From Heterostelium album PN500 (lineage: Eukaryota; Evosea; Eumycetozoa; Acytosteliales; Acytosteliaceae), in assembly GCF_000004825.1 (NCBI RefSeq), contig NW_008805076.1, positions 990,920-1,054,919 of the forward strand: a DNA stretch of 64,000 nt. Reading direction: 5' to 3'. Of this stretch, positions 50,046-61,492 are shown one piece after another. The first letter of the stretch is position 1. Every line of letters begins with the position of its first letter. The notes beneath the pieces are model-generated. The model saw nothing but the letters and a program-made list of their open reading frames with translations, was not told the origin of the DNA and made no database searches. The position numbers and the translations under genes are program-made.

Positions 50046-52529
50046 TTAGATGTACATGTCTATCAAATAGATAGAATAAACTTGAACGATTATATAGAGT
50101 CTGACGATATACTGTTGAATACAAAGAGAAATATAAAGGTAAACTCTATTGTATTTGACAACTCTGACAACGCATTGATCGTTCTAAAGAGTGGTTTGAA
50201 GTGTTCGATACTCTATCGTTGGGAGAAACGTGAGAATCACCAATCGCAACATAGTGCCATATTATCTTTGTTTGGTAATGGTTCAACTTCACACCGAGAC
50301 GTAACCGAATGGACATGTACAAACAAACAATATTATTTTAACGATAACAGCAACAGCAACAATAATAATAATAGCAATAATAATCAAGAGAATAGTGAAG
50401 ATGATGATGACGATGTACCTTTAATTACATCTATACATTTTACACAGGTAACAGGTGTGTTATGGTTGAACTTTTCCAATGGTAAACTAGAGTGTATAAA
50501 GAGTAGAACGTTTGAACCGATCTCCAGTTCGATGCTCTCTGACATCAATGGAAATAGCTGTGCCGACGAGAGAGTCTTGTCAATTGCAACATCACCTAAC
50601 GGTGCACTAGCTGCCTATCTTAGTAACGAGAATAGAATTCAGTTGTTGTCACTTCCCATTAGAACGATTAAAGCCAACAAGAATCAAGTGTCTACTTGGT
50701 TGTCACATCTATTCCAACATTCTATTCTTCGATCTACCGACTGGTGGGATCTCCTTGTTCTCCTAAGAATCTATTCAAACACACCAGAGACACACGATAC
50801 CTATCACCATGTAATAGTTAAACTATCAACTGAATGTCAACATTATTATCCAAATACCAATAGTAATAATAACAGCAACAACAATGTTAACAACAACAAC
50901 AACAATAATAATAATACTGGATTATCATCATCACAATGTAAATCAACTTTAGATGCAATTAGAGCTACTATCTATAGAATGGTGAATGGTAGAGAGTTGG
51001 CATTCATTGATTCTCAAGCAAAAGCATTCATCTACTACCTACAGGATACTCTAAAGTCATCGTATCAACCGTTGTGCCAAGAGACAGGAAATCCTGAAGA
51101 CAAAGAAAACATGTCGTACCTCATTGACTGGGCAATCGATTTTACTTATTTCTTCTTGCGAAATGCATTCTACATTGATCTAGTTCACAAGAAAGATTCT
51201 GCTCTTATGTTTAATGTCCCACAAGGTAAATATATATTTAATTTTAAAATTTTATTATTAATTAATATTAACAAATAATTACATTTATAACAGAGTTTAT
51301 GAATGTAGAGGTTTCAAGTTATTATCCATTATATTATTTAGAAAACAAACCACCAAAACCATTCTCTTTTCCATTTGTATGTTTATATAAACCTACCCAA
51401 CCAATGATAATAATCTATAATTCATATTAACAAATGTTTTTATTTTTACACACATTTATATATATATATATAGATAAGTTTACTTTATGATATTAATGTT
51501 TTATTGGCTTTGTTTGAGTTGTTAAACTTATCAAAAGCATTCAAAGAGAAATACTCTGTTCAAAGTAACAAAGTCAGGTTTAAAGTATCCGATGCCAAAT
51601 TATTATTGGATATATTTGGTCCATTATTGAATGATCTTTGTGTGAAGCTTGTAGATCGTAAGTTTTAACAATAGATGTAGTACGACATTGATCTATTTTA
51701 AACAACTAATATTTATTTATTATTATCATTGATATTAATTAATTATTTAGCTTATGATGTAAAAGATGTTCAAACCTTTATTAAAGACAATTATATGTCT
51801 ATTGTAACATCACAAAATCCAATGCCAAATATACCGATCTACAAATCGTTTACCTCTGACCGACTACAAACCTATACTGAAGAGATGCTACAACTAGTCA
51901 AACAGTACATTCCACAGAGTATCAACAAAGATATCAATGAGATTTCAATGACCAATACATTCACTATTCTTGACTTGGACCCACCACTCGATGGATTCTT
52001 GGATCAGAATCCAATTACAACTATCGCCACTACAACTGCAGCAGCGGCAGTTACAGCTTCTACTGCCAATACAACAGTACCACCAAACCAACAGAAACAA
52101 CCAACAACAACAACAACTACTACTACTACTACTACTACTGCTACAAACACTAACATAAATAGTACAACCGGCGAAATTACACCAGTAAGCTTTAAATATG
52201 CTCCAAAATGTTCAGACTACATCAATATGGTTTATGACATAATTACACGTATTCCAATTCCAACCAGAATAGAAAAACCAATCAAGAAATGTACTAGATG
52301 TCATAGAATGACCATACTTAGAAGGACTACCTCGTTGTTCTGGTCAGATAGATGGTCTTTGGCATGCCCTCTTTGTGGTGGAAAATGGAAGATATACAAT
52401 GAGAATGTTTACATTCAACAGATTTTACATCAACAAAAACTATTACAGCAACAGCAACAACAAAAATTTTACAACAACAACAGCAACCTGTTCAACAGCC
52501 GATTTAAAATAGATCACTTAATAAATTAA
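48676..52529 (+). CDS. med16: Mediator complex subunit 16
   Basis: Predicted exons 48676-49680, 49754-49952, 50050-51225, 51294-51376, 51474-51657 and 51751-52529 give 1,141 residues. The N-terminal two thirds read as a WD-like beta-propeller ([55 protein letters not shown]) with poly-N and poly-Q inserts. The middle is helical. The C-terminus carries the paired CxxC cluster of MED16: [14 protein letters not shown], then [15 protein letters not shown]16 is a tail-module subunit of Mediator that links activators to RNA polymerase II in the nucleus. Thr-rich and Gln-rich repeats near 52090-52140 and 52440-52490 are simple-sequence expansions usual in this lineage. Confidence 0.85.
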
Positions 52530-52633
52530 TTTTATTGCAATGACATTTGTAAATTTATTTTTTTTAAAGTAGTTTGTATTGTGCCAATCAAGAACCTTGC
52601 CTTATTATATTAACAAAAGTAATTGGAAACTAT

Positions 52634-52905
52634 CTAGAGATCTAGATTTAAATAAATATTGGAGTTTAAAGTAGATCCAAGATTTAATCTAATTAAGCCC
52701 TTCAATCTAAGTAGTTCAACATCATTATTAGATTGGTTTAAAGTGCTACCAATTTGATTTGAAAATAATTGGTGATTATTTGAAGATTGACCTTTGAAAG
52801 ATCCAAGTTTTGAAATTGATGCTAAATTAAAAAAAAAAATAATGTTAATAAATTATTTGTAAAATAATTTTGTTTTTTTAGAAATATCTTACAAATTAGA
52901 GTCAT
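52634..52905 (-). CDS. hssA/UPF0512-like mini-gene
   Basis: Predicted exons 52905-52893 (13 nt) and 52821-52634 give 66 residues. The first exon encodes only MTLI plus one base, and the intron falls inside the next Ser codon, giving MTLISSISKLGSFKG. This start and the tiny first exon are the hallmark of the dictyostelid hssA/2C/7E and UPF0512 families of small proteins, many of them prestalk-expressed. The C-terminus here is Asn/Leu-rich, without the Gly-Cys-rich tail usual in hssA. It is a short gene, easily missed. Confidence 0.55.
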
Positions 52906-53695
52906 TTTTTTATAATATAAATAAATCATTTCCTAAAGCAGTATTTATAATCTCCGATTATACCTCGAGTAAAAAATTATCATTTACATACTGCGAATAA
53001 TAAACTTTATCAGATTTTCATACCCCGGATTTTATTTTTTTTGGCATGTGGCAACTGAATATATAGATACTATTAAGTTCTATGACATAGAAAACTTTGA
53101 TAGGTGAATTTTATTATTCCTATTTTTAATAGGAAATAAAAAGAATAATAAATATGTAATTTTTGGAAAATTTTGGAAAAAATTATTTATTTTTATTTAT
53201 ATTAGTTTCATAAAATATTGTTTTATTTTTCTTTCAATTTACTAAAAATATAAAATGATAATTCCGAATATCTATGACCCAACGACTTGTATGGAACTAA
53301 AATCCAAAAATATGAAAAACCTTCTCTTTAACTATTCCATTAACAATAAACAACTTTCAAAACAAAGAATCTTTGGAAAATTCTTCAAAAAAAATATACA
53401 AAATGTTGGAAATTAAATTATGTTTCAAATAGGAATAAAATAGTTCGAAGTAGAATTGTAAAGAAAATAAAATAAAATTATACAAAGATTAACAATTCAA
53501 TTTCTAATTTGTTTTAACGATTCTTAAAGCTTCTATGTCTTGAATAACAAAACTATTTACTCAAATAAATAAAAATAAGTGATTAAAAGACAAAAAATGA
53601 AATTTGATATCGAATTCTATTGAATTTTAAATGATAAAAAAAGTGTCAATATAAAAAATTACATACAATTTTAGGTCTCCACCATAATGTCATAG
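52906..53695. other. AT-rich spacer with a 53-codon ORF
   Basis: AT-rich. A plus-strand ORF at 53255-53416 starts in a good AAAATG context (MIIPNIYDPTTCMELKSKN...) and ends FFKKNIQNVGN. It may be a small gene, a lone exon or chance. Nothing else was recognised. Confidence 0.35.
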
Positions 53696-54393
53696 AAATA
53701 GATTAAAATTTTTTTTTTTTTTTTTTTAAAGTATTCTCATATCTTGAAGAATACTCAAATGGATTTTATTTTTATTTGTTTATTTGCTAATGAGGTGGGA
53801 TGGCGTTGGGAAGTTCCAGGTTTGGTGGCTCCAGATGAGTTTGAAATCGTCTAGCTTCTTCAGCCATTTTGATTGATATGCTTGAATGTTTGAGTAGTTT
53901 CGACCGAAGTCTTGTTTTGATTTTCTGATTAGTTTGTGGTATTCTAGTTTAGCTAGTCTGTTAATGTTGTTAGTTGTTGTGTGATAGAAGGTGGTCGGTG
54001 TGCTGGGGGAGTTGTGTGCGAGTTTGCAGTGGAGAATCCAGACCTGGTGTAGTACGATAGCAATAACGTTTTGGTGTAGCTCGTTATTGTTTGTCATCTT
54101 GAGGATGTCCAGCTCCCAGTCGAGGGTTTCCCCTGTATATTTGTGTATGATTCGTTTTATGGTAGGTTTGTAGGTGTTAATTATTTTGCATTTGAAGAGG
54201 TGGTGCTCGGTGATCTTGATCGGTGGGAGACCTGTGAATACGAATGGTAAGCAGTGCATACAGAAGGTGAGAGTGTCTCGCCCTTTTTGGTCTTTGATCT
54301 TGGCTATGGTGGTGAAGGTATCCGGGAGGGAGAATCCTTTGTTGATGAGGATTTCCTGTCCTTTTGTGATTAAAAATTTTAAAAAAATAGATT
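53696..54393 (-). mobile_element. 5'-truncated TRE-like non-LTR retrotransposon with target duplication
   Basis: The 3' end of a minus-strand non-LTR element. A run of T at 53709-53727 is its oligo(A) tail. Just inside is a small hairpin (AGTATTC...GAATACT). The 9-bp direct repeat AAATAGATT flanks the insert at 53696-53704 and 54385-54393, the expected target duplication. The element is about 0.68 kb, cut at its 5' end, and sits 12 bp upstream of the tRNA-Leu gene. Dictyostelid TRE elements are known to insert beside tRNA genes. Confidence 0.8.
53780..54384 (-). pseudogene. C-terminal fragment of retrotransposon ORF2
   Basis: An open frame of about 200 codons on the minus strand encodes the tail of a non-LTR reverse transcriptase ORF: TFCMHCLP and EHHLFKC form the C..C..H..C zinc-binding pattern found after the RT/RNase H region. 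It is followed by a Trp/Leu-rich helical tail (VIAIVLHQVWILHC). No RT catalytic motif is present, so it is a 5'-truncated, inactive fragment. Its base composition is richer in G+C than the surrounding DNA. Confidence 0.72.
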
Positions 54394-54405
54394 CACACAT
54401 GAAAA

Positions 54406-54485
54406 GCAAGCTTAGGAAAGTGGTTAAATCCGCTAGACTCAAGTTCTAGTCCGCAAGGTTCGGGAGTTCGAATCTCCCAGCTTGC
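54406..54485 (+). tRNA. tRNA-Leu (anticodon CAA), second copy
   Basis: 80 nt, identical to the gene at 21088-21167: acceptor GCAAGCT/AGCTTGC, anticodon loop CTCAAGT, long variable arm, T-arm GAGTTCGAATCTC. It is flanked by retroelements on both sides, upstream by the non-LTR fragment and downstream by a solo LTR. The motif TTACCGCATGCGTA follows, as at the other copy. Confidence 0.93.
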
Positions 54486-54524
54486 AGAACATTTTAAAAC
54501 ACTATTTACCGCATGCGTACAGAC

Positions 54525-54826
54525 TGTTGAAGAGTTTAGAACCATCGTGAATAATAGTCATGAATATTTCAGTGAACACTCTTTTAGAAATTCCATAGAA
54601 ATTCCAGAAGACTTTTATTAACGTTCCATCGATGAATCACCAACCAGAGAAGTTCTAGAATTGTTTACCAGGATGAAGTCATCAACCAATCCCGTCCAAC
54701 CGATGGTAAACCAAGAGTATAAATACCCGAGAGAACTCCTTGTTTCGATATCTCATTTATTAATATCGAATCAAGGTATGTTTAAAGATAATAATAAAGT
54801 TATATCTCATTATTAATATCGAATCA
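54525..54826 (+). mobile_element. Solo LTR, 302 bp
   Basis: Starts TGTTGAAG and ends CGAATCA, fitting TG...CA, and is flanked by the 4-bp direct repeat AGAC (54521-54524 and 54827-54830). A TATA-like string (AGTATAAATACC) lies near 54717. The sequence TATTAATATCGAATCAAG occurs twice, near 54761 and 54811. It begins 39 bp downstream of the tRNA gene. The orientation is assigned from the TATA box and is tentative. Confidence 0.65.
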
Positions 54827-54830
54827 AGAC

Positions 54831-55998
54831 CTTTCTACATATCTCTCAATCAACCTTTTGATAAAGAGCAATACTTAAAAAGTTATTCCAATTTTACTTT
54901 ATTTCAGCTTTAAATAAAGATAAATATTATAACTTATTATATACTCATTTTTAAACTTAAATGTTGTAAAATACAAAAGATATATAAATATTATAATTCA
55001 TTCTTTATTCTTTAACTTTAATACATGATCTCAGTGAGACAACAAATGACTTTTGGATTGAAATTAATTTAACATATTAAAACCTAATTAAGTTTAAGAT
55101 TAATAAATCGCTCCTTATAGTAGTAGAGTATTCAGCGTGTTGAAAATTAATATAGAATATTATAAATCTATTGTTTGCAACTCATTCTTTCTAATCTGGG
55201 AAATTAAAAATTTTAATTAACAAGATTAGAATTTATTAATTAACAAGGATTAGAATTTTTTTTAAATCCAATTCACCACACTTTTTGGCTTTGGAAGTAA
55301 TTTACTGTGTTTCTTACAAATTTTAATGATATATATTTTTTAGTAGTAGATCAATTTTACTTATTTTTGTGATTTTCAGAATCTGATTTCATATTTTTTC
55401 TATTCTATTTCAGTTCTCAATTTATCTATATCTGGATGAATATCTGGATAAATATATCTAGATAATGGTGTATATTTAATTGTGCCACAGCATCTATCCA
55501 AAATAGGAATAAAATTGGAAAATACATTAATCTAATATATTGTCCAAAAAAAGAAATAAAATGTTTATTTTGAATATCCATTTGTATTTTCAAATACGAA
55601 TAATATTCAAAGAATAAGTATAATTAAATACTTTAAAAAAAGTTAATAAATATTGTAAAGATTTAAGTTTTAACATTATTTGATCTTTAATATATATAGA
55701 TAATAACATTTATCTTTATATGATTTTAAATATAGAATACTTTAAAAATTATGATAAAGTTAATTGAATCTTTCTGAGTATTGATAAAGAGTACTATCCT
55801 AAGGTATAATACCTCAGGTATTACTACTTTTCAAAAGAAGTTTGAGCGGTAGAGCCAGAGATCATGTTCATGATAAGTTCAACGAGATGTATTGGTGTAC
55901 CAACATGAAGTTGAGGATGGATCCAGGCAATATGGAGTCAATTGCTCTGCATTAACGCTTAAATTTAAATCTGATTGGAATCTAAATCCTTCCTACTA
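54831..55998. other. AT-rich region with a retrotransposon-like remnant
   Basis: Mostly AT-rich. Bases about 55840-55955 are GC-richer and read on the plus strand as DKFNEMYWCTNMKLRMDPGN, resembling a copia-type gag fragment. No longer frame is open around it. Confidence 0.35.
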
Positions 55999-56177
55999 CC
56001 AATACTCCTAAAGTGCTAAAATATTTATTTGCATTTAAAAAAAATTAAAAAAAAATATGTTTTATATTTAGAATCATATGTAACATTGATTTAATATTTT
56101 TTTCAATTTTTAATTAATTTATTAATAGTACATTTTTTTAAATGCACATAAATATTTTAGCACTTTAGGAGTATTGG
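55999..56177. mobile_element. MITE with about 45-bp terminal inverted repeats
   Basis: The two ends are inverted repeats of about 45 bp with one mismatch (outer sequence CCAATACTCCTAAAGTGC). If a TA target duplication is assumed (56003-56004 and 56172-56173), the element proper is 167 bp (56005-56171), with CTCC at its ends, as in Tc1/mariner-type MITEs. It has no coding capacity. Confidence 0.75.
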
Positions 56178-58509
56178 CAACTACATGCCACTACTTTATA
56201 CTGTTGTTCATCAACACGCAACTACTGTTAGATCTATTCTATCCTAATACTACTCAACTTATTAATTAATAATAACTAAAAACAATAATAATAATAATAA
56301 TAATAATAATATTTTATTGGCTATTTCTCACGGCCTGTAGAATGTATATATAATATAAAACTCTAACTAGCAGGTTAATATCAATACCTGCAATTTGTTG
56401 ACTGATCATGAGTCAACAAATCTTTTTTTAAAAAAAAAAATTAGATCCAAAAGGAATGAAATTAATTTTATAACTTTCGTAATCTTATCTACTCTCAATC
56501 TCGTACTGGGATTCCAACAAATAATATGATCAACTGGTGGAGGTTAATTTCAGATTCTTCTATTGTATTTTTCATAAAAATATATTAATCAATATTATCA
56601 AAGTGAACCATTCTTGGTAAACCTGAAATTACTGTATTGGAAATAATAACTTTGATTTTAGAAGCACAAGTAATGAAAGTGGAATCTTTGAATTTAGTGT
56701 TGTAGAACCGGAACTTACAAGATCACAATTGAATACTATTTTATAAATGAAATAAAATAGTTTTTTTCAATAAAAACTTTCTATTTCAGAGTTTCAAATC
56801 AACCTTCAATTTATTTTTATATCACTTAGTTCCTACCAATTTGTAAAGTAAATTCAGAAGATTCAATTATTACTCTTAAAAAAGATAATTAAAACTGGAA
56901 TAAAAAATAATAACTTTTAGAATCAATTCTGAATTTATCAGAATTCTATGATTGGAATTTCAATCACTATACAACAAACCCTGTGAATATATCAGTTTTA
57001 TTTCTCAAATTAGAAAGGTAAAAAAATTGATAGATCTTTTATCATTCATAAAGTTCCATTCTTTATTGCGACAGATATTCCTGGTGACTCTATTATCAAA
57101 AAGACAAAAATAATAGATTCATGGAAATAAGAAAGGGATTCAAAAACTATTTATTTCCAGATGCAAAATTATTCTCAACAAAAGACGGAAGTTTAATATT
57201 TTTTACATCGAATCCAAACAACACAATATCTACTTTGAATGACTGAAGTATCATTTGATCAAATACAATTCAACATTCTTTGACAATTTTTCATGGAATT
57301 CTTCAAATTTGATATTGACTATAATGCTAGATCAAAATATTGTAATAAAAATGGAACAAGTTTCGTCTACTGTTAGTGAAAACAATCAAAAATCCAACTT
57401 TAATAATTTAAATATTACAACGATTGAATTGATCAATTTTGATCTTTTCAAGGAACTCCCATTGATTCCATTGGTTGGTTGGTGGTTCTATTAAGATATA
57501 CAATGTTTATTGGAATTATCCGAATAAACAGAGCTATCAATTGAAGGATTCAAGATGAACTGTTTAATTTCAACAATGGCACAAGAAGTTATTGGTTTAA
57601 AATACAATTCTAACTTTCAAAAGTTTACAAGACGAAAAACTAAAGCAAAAAAAATCTCAGCAAAGAACACAAATACTATTTGTATAAAAAGAGTATAAAT
57701 TTAAAAGATTACAATTTTATTTAAAAAAATTTAAAATTTTGTTTAAAAACAATTATATCATTGAAAAAAAAAGGATATCAATTCATTTTTAAAATTATAA
57801 ATCAATAACATTATTAGAAGAATAATAAACGATTAAGGAATTTCTTTGAGAAATAATACAAAAAAAAAAACTATTTAGACTCTTCTTCATATTCAAAATG
57901 TAAAGGTTTTTAACAGATAGAATCGATTTGCAAATCCTTTAAAGAATAACCTTTCTTCATACTATACTCTCCTTGTTTTATTTTAGTTTCATCTGTTAAA
58001 TTACTTTTCTAAAAACCAATATCATTGTTTTTGTAAAATAAAACAACTAAAATTCAGTCATTAAGTTGAAAGTGGTAGATTCAAATTCAATCTTTACTCG
58101 ATTTAATTTAATATGGAACTGGATACTTAGACAATCTATCTTAAGCTCTAGATTCCCAGATTTTTTAGAAATTTTAGAGTATGATATAGATCGTCGAATA
58201 AAAAATATTGTTTAACTAATTTTAGAATATTCCACAACTGCACAAGACATCTCACTTGTCATCAATAAACTAAAACTCATAATATTAATTTTTTACTTAA
58301 AATGCATTCTTAACTAAATTTGATATATAAACAAACCAGTCAGGACCTGAAAGTTTTTTTAAATTGGGTATTCATATATACTAGATGCCATTCATTCTAA
58401 ACTCAATAGAGCTCTTAAATAATGTTAATAGTGGTGATATGAAATGACACCGGAGTTGTTATCCAATAATATTAGATAATATAGATAATTAACACAATAT
58501 TGTCTATTC
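56178..58509. other. Gene-poor region with decayed exon-like fragments
   Basis: Contains an AAT microsatellite (about 56285-56312). Scattered protein-like runs on the plus strand (FDFRSTSNESGIFEFSVVEP near 56660; ATDIPGDSIIKK near 57072; LFPDAKLFSTKDGSLIFF near 57150; an open stretch at 57255-57494) are separated by stops, with some intron-like breaks. They look like a dead spliced gene of unknown family. Confidence 0.35.
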
Positions 58510-59876
58510 CACTACAATTTTTTCGTAGTTGTTACGAAGTTTTTACATAGTATTCAACTCAATAAATGCAAAAAAAAAAAAATTTGTATGAAAAAGCATA
58601 CTACGAATGGGATTCGTTATGCCCTTTTTTACACATTAAATTCGTAGTTGTTACGACAATTTATTTTTTAATGAGAAAAAATAACTTTAAAAAGAACACT
58701 TGCAACGATTTTATAGATAATCTATATTATAAATGAGAATATTTATTTTTTTGTTAATCATAATTACTATATTAGTATTTATTCAGAAGATAAAGCTTTT
58801 AAATGTAAACATACCAATATTGCATTCATAGACATGTCTCGTAGTTGAATCTACTATTGCAAAAGATCGTCAATGCATCATCGATCTCTACAATGTCAGT
58901 TTCATTTGTCTTTTGTATCTTTTCACCACCTTGTTTGAATTTGATACTGTTTTCAAATGAATTATTGATTATACTATACAATGTTTGTTATTGTAGCTTC
59001 CCACCAAGTGCTATATCGACACCATCTATTTTTTTTTTTTTGTTAGTTCACATTCTAAACATCAATTAAATATACACTGGAATGACATACTATTTGATTT
59101 AGCAAAGACTTTTTTGTCCATTTTGGAATAACGATGGGCGAACATCAGATGATCGATTATTCTTCTCTCTCTTTGTGTTGTTTGTCTTTGTTGTATTTCA
59201 GAAGTTCGAACGATCGTTGTTGTTCTGTGGTTGTAGTTGCTGTAATTTGAGTTGTTGCTGCTGTTGATGTTGATATTGTTGTTGTTGGTTCGTTGGTCGC
59301 ATTTGTAGTGTTTGTTGGTTTAGTAGCAATATCTGCTGAGAAAGATATTCGATCTCCATATCTTGACTCTCCAAATAACTAATAAATGGATGATTTAAAT
59401 TAAAAAAACTATTGTTATAGTAATTATTGTTATTATTGTTATTATTATTATTATTATAATTAATATTGTTATTGCTATAAGTGAAGTTATTGTTATTGTT
59501 ATTGTTAATGTTACTGTTGACTATCTCAAATTAAATAACTATTGTTTGATATTGCTATCAAATCTGCAAATCGATAATAAATAACTATTAATTGACTATC
59601 TTAAATTAAATCTTAAATATTATTATTAATTGACTATCTCAAATTAAATAACTATTGTTTGAAATGATCATTTTTTTTTTTTTTTTTGGTTCGAGTCATC
59701 AAAATAAATTTTTAAAATTAATGTGGTAAAAATCTCGACAAATTGTAAAAAAATGATAACCACACTAGCACACCTTAAATTTTTACTATGATCAAAATGC
59801 ACGTTTCAAAAGTGAAAAACTTTTTTCACACACTGATTTGTGTGGTGCCCATGACAACTACGAAACAATCGCAGTG
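58510..59876 (-). mobile_element. CACTA-like DNA element, copy 1
   Basis: 1,367 bp, starting CACTACAATTTTTTCGTAG and ending CTACGAAACAATCGCAGTG; the ends are inverted repeats of about 23 bp with a few mismatches. CACTA...TAGTG ends mark the CACTA (En/Spm) superfamily. Inside, the minus strand has coding-like blocks: Asn/Gln-rich, then LESQDMEIEYLSQQILLLNQ, then DHLMFAHRYSKMDKKVFAKS, and after a likely intron KFKQGGEKIQKTNETD and ALTIFCNSRFNYETCL. A stop lies within the last block in both copies. No transposase was recognised, so it is probably non-autonomous. No 3-bp duplication flanks it (TTC left, AAC right). Confidence 0.7.
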
Positions 59877-60183
59877 AACTACCAACATATCAATATACAA
59901 TTAACCCAATAATTAATATTACAATTCAGATAATTATATTCAACATATAATCCAGCATACAAATCATCCAGATGATTTTATTATATTCAACGAATCAACT
60001 ATACTACAATTCGGAATAATAATGTAAAATACCAACAAACAACAGATATAAATATCCCAGATAGAGATACAGAAAGACAAGAAAGATAGACAGAAGATCT
60101 AACATTAAATTAATAAATAAAACTAAATCTATAAACAAAACTAAATACTTTATTTAATTAATCATATATTATTATTAACTACT
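59877..60183. other. 5' flank of the Ty3/gypsy remnant, possible LTR/leader
   Basis: About 300 bp of AT-rich sequence between the CACTA-like copy and the gag-like start. It ends in an A-rich leader before ATGGACATAAAT. An LTR would be expected here but its ends cannot be fixed without the second LTR, which is outside the window. Confidence 0.3.
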
Positions 60184-60495
60184 ATGGACATAAATAACAA
60201 TAATAATAACAATCAGGAGTACTGTCAATCACTATATGAATCAAAGCCAAACAGATTGAATCAATAATATCAGTAAAAGTTAATAATGATATACACAAAC
60301 TAATTAATCTTAACAAAAATAGTTTAAACAAAAATCTAATAAAAATTAAATTAAATGAATTAAAGAACGAACGTAAAGTTCAAGATAAAAATATTAATTT
60401 TTTGAAAAATAAAATTAATAAAATAAATGTGAAAAATCGTGATCAGTTTAACGAATTAGATCGATTATTAAAAAAACAAAATTTTTCTGTCTGAG
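60184..60495 (+). pseudogene. Ty3/gypsy gag-like fragment
   Basis: Starts [19 protein letters not shown], stops at 60265, and continues in another frame as a Lys/Asn/Leu-rich coiled-coil-like stretch (KIKLNELKNERKVQDKNINF). That stretch stops near 60494, where a third frame leads into the polymerase region. No zinc knuckle or protease is seen, so most of gag and protease is missing or decayed. Confidence 0.5.
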
Positions 60496-61492
60496 ATTAA
60501 AAAAATTATTGATGACGTAAATAAAGATAATAGGGTTAAAAATAAAAATAATACTGATTTCACGCCCCATTATGCTTGGGTGAATATAAATGAAATCTAT
60601 GATGATATTTCAAAAGATGTAGATACAGATAATGATAAAAAAATGAATGAATCTGTTACAGATAATATCGACATCGAAAACGAAACAAAAGTTGTAGAAA
60701 CTTTGAAACGGTTATTCCCAAACGTGTTTATACCGTTTGATGGTTTACCACCTTCAAGAGGTAAACAGTTTGATATGACAATTAAATTAAAAACGGAAGA
60801 GATTCCCAAATCAAAGTTATATCCTGTACCAATAGCACACTTAGAAGAATTAAAAAAACAAATTAATGATAGATTGAATAAAGGGTGGATCAAGAGATCT
60901 AGATCCCCATTTGGTAGTCCTATCTTATTCGTCTCTAAACCAGACGGTGGATGGAGACTTTGTGTCGACTACAGAGAGCTAAATAAAATTACTGTTCGTG
61001 ATGATTATCCTCTTCCAAGGATTAATGAATTATTAAATAATACAAGATTAGCTTACTGGCTATCAAAGTTGGATCTGTTAGACGGATACCATCAAATTCG
61101 TATCAATGAAGGCGAACAATACAAAACTGCTTTTAAAACTACATTTGGTACATTTGAATATACAGTAACACCGTTCGGGTTAGCCGGAGCAGGTGCTAAT
61201 TTTCAACGATTAATGGATCACATATTCCAGTTGGAAATTTTAAATATGAAAATATGTGTATATCTAGATGATATATTAATCATGACTAATTCAGATAGTT
61301 TAGACGATCATATCAATGATTTGATCGAAATTTTTAAAATTTTACAAAAACATGACTTTAAAGTCAAATTATCGAAATGTAAATTTGCTAGACGAGAAAT
61401 TGAATTCTTAGGTCATGTAGTTGGTCGTGGAGTAATAAAACCACTTCACAATAAAATAGAATCAATTTTAAATTGGAAAAAACCCGAGAATA
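60484..61492 (+). pseudogene. Ty3/gypsy reverse transcriptase, truncated
   Basis: Open frame through 61492 (an ATG is at 60580) encodes a Ty3/gypsy RT: FPFxxLPPSR-type entry (FDGLPPSRGKQFDM), KGWIKRSRSPFGSPILFVSKPDG, LCVDYRELNKITVRDDYPLP, KLDLLDGYHQIRI, KTAFKTTFGTFEYTVTPFGL, and the catalytic YLDD (CVYLDDILIM). It then runs FLGHVVGRGVIKP and ILNWKKPENT, where the CACTA-like copy 2 begins. RNase H and most of integrase are absent. The usual TNAPATFQ segment reads AGAGANFQ here. Confidence 0.88.

Noticed and set aside
58845-59069. Plus-strand ORF in the CACTA-like element, repeated at 61838-62038
   Set aside because: It lies opposite the minus-strand blocks KFKQGGEKIQKTNETD...CNSRFNYETCL, which have a more protein-like composition; the plus frame is Phe/Leu/Ser/Ile-rich and looks like a shadow.
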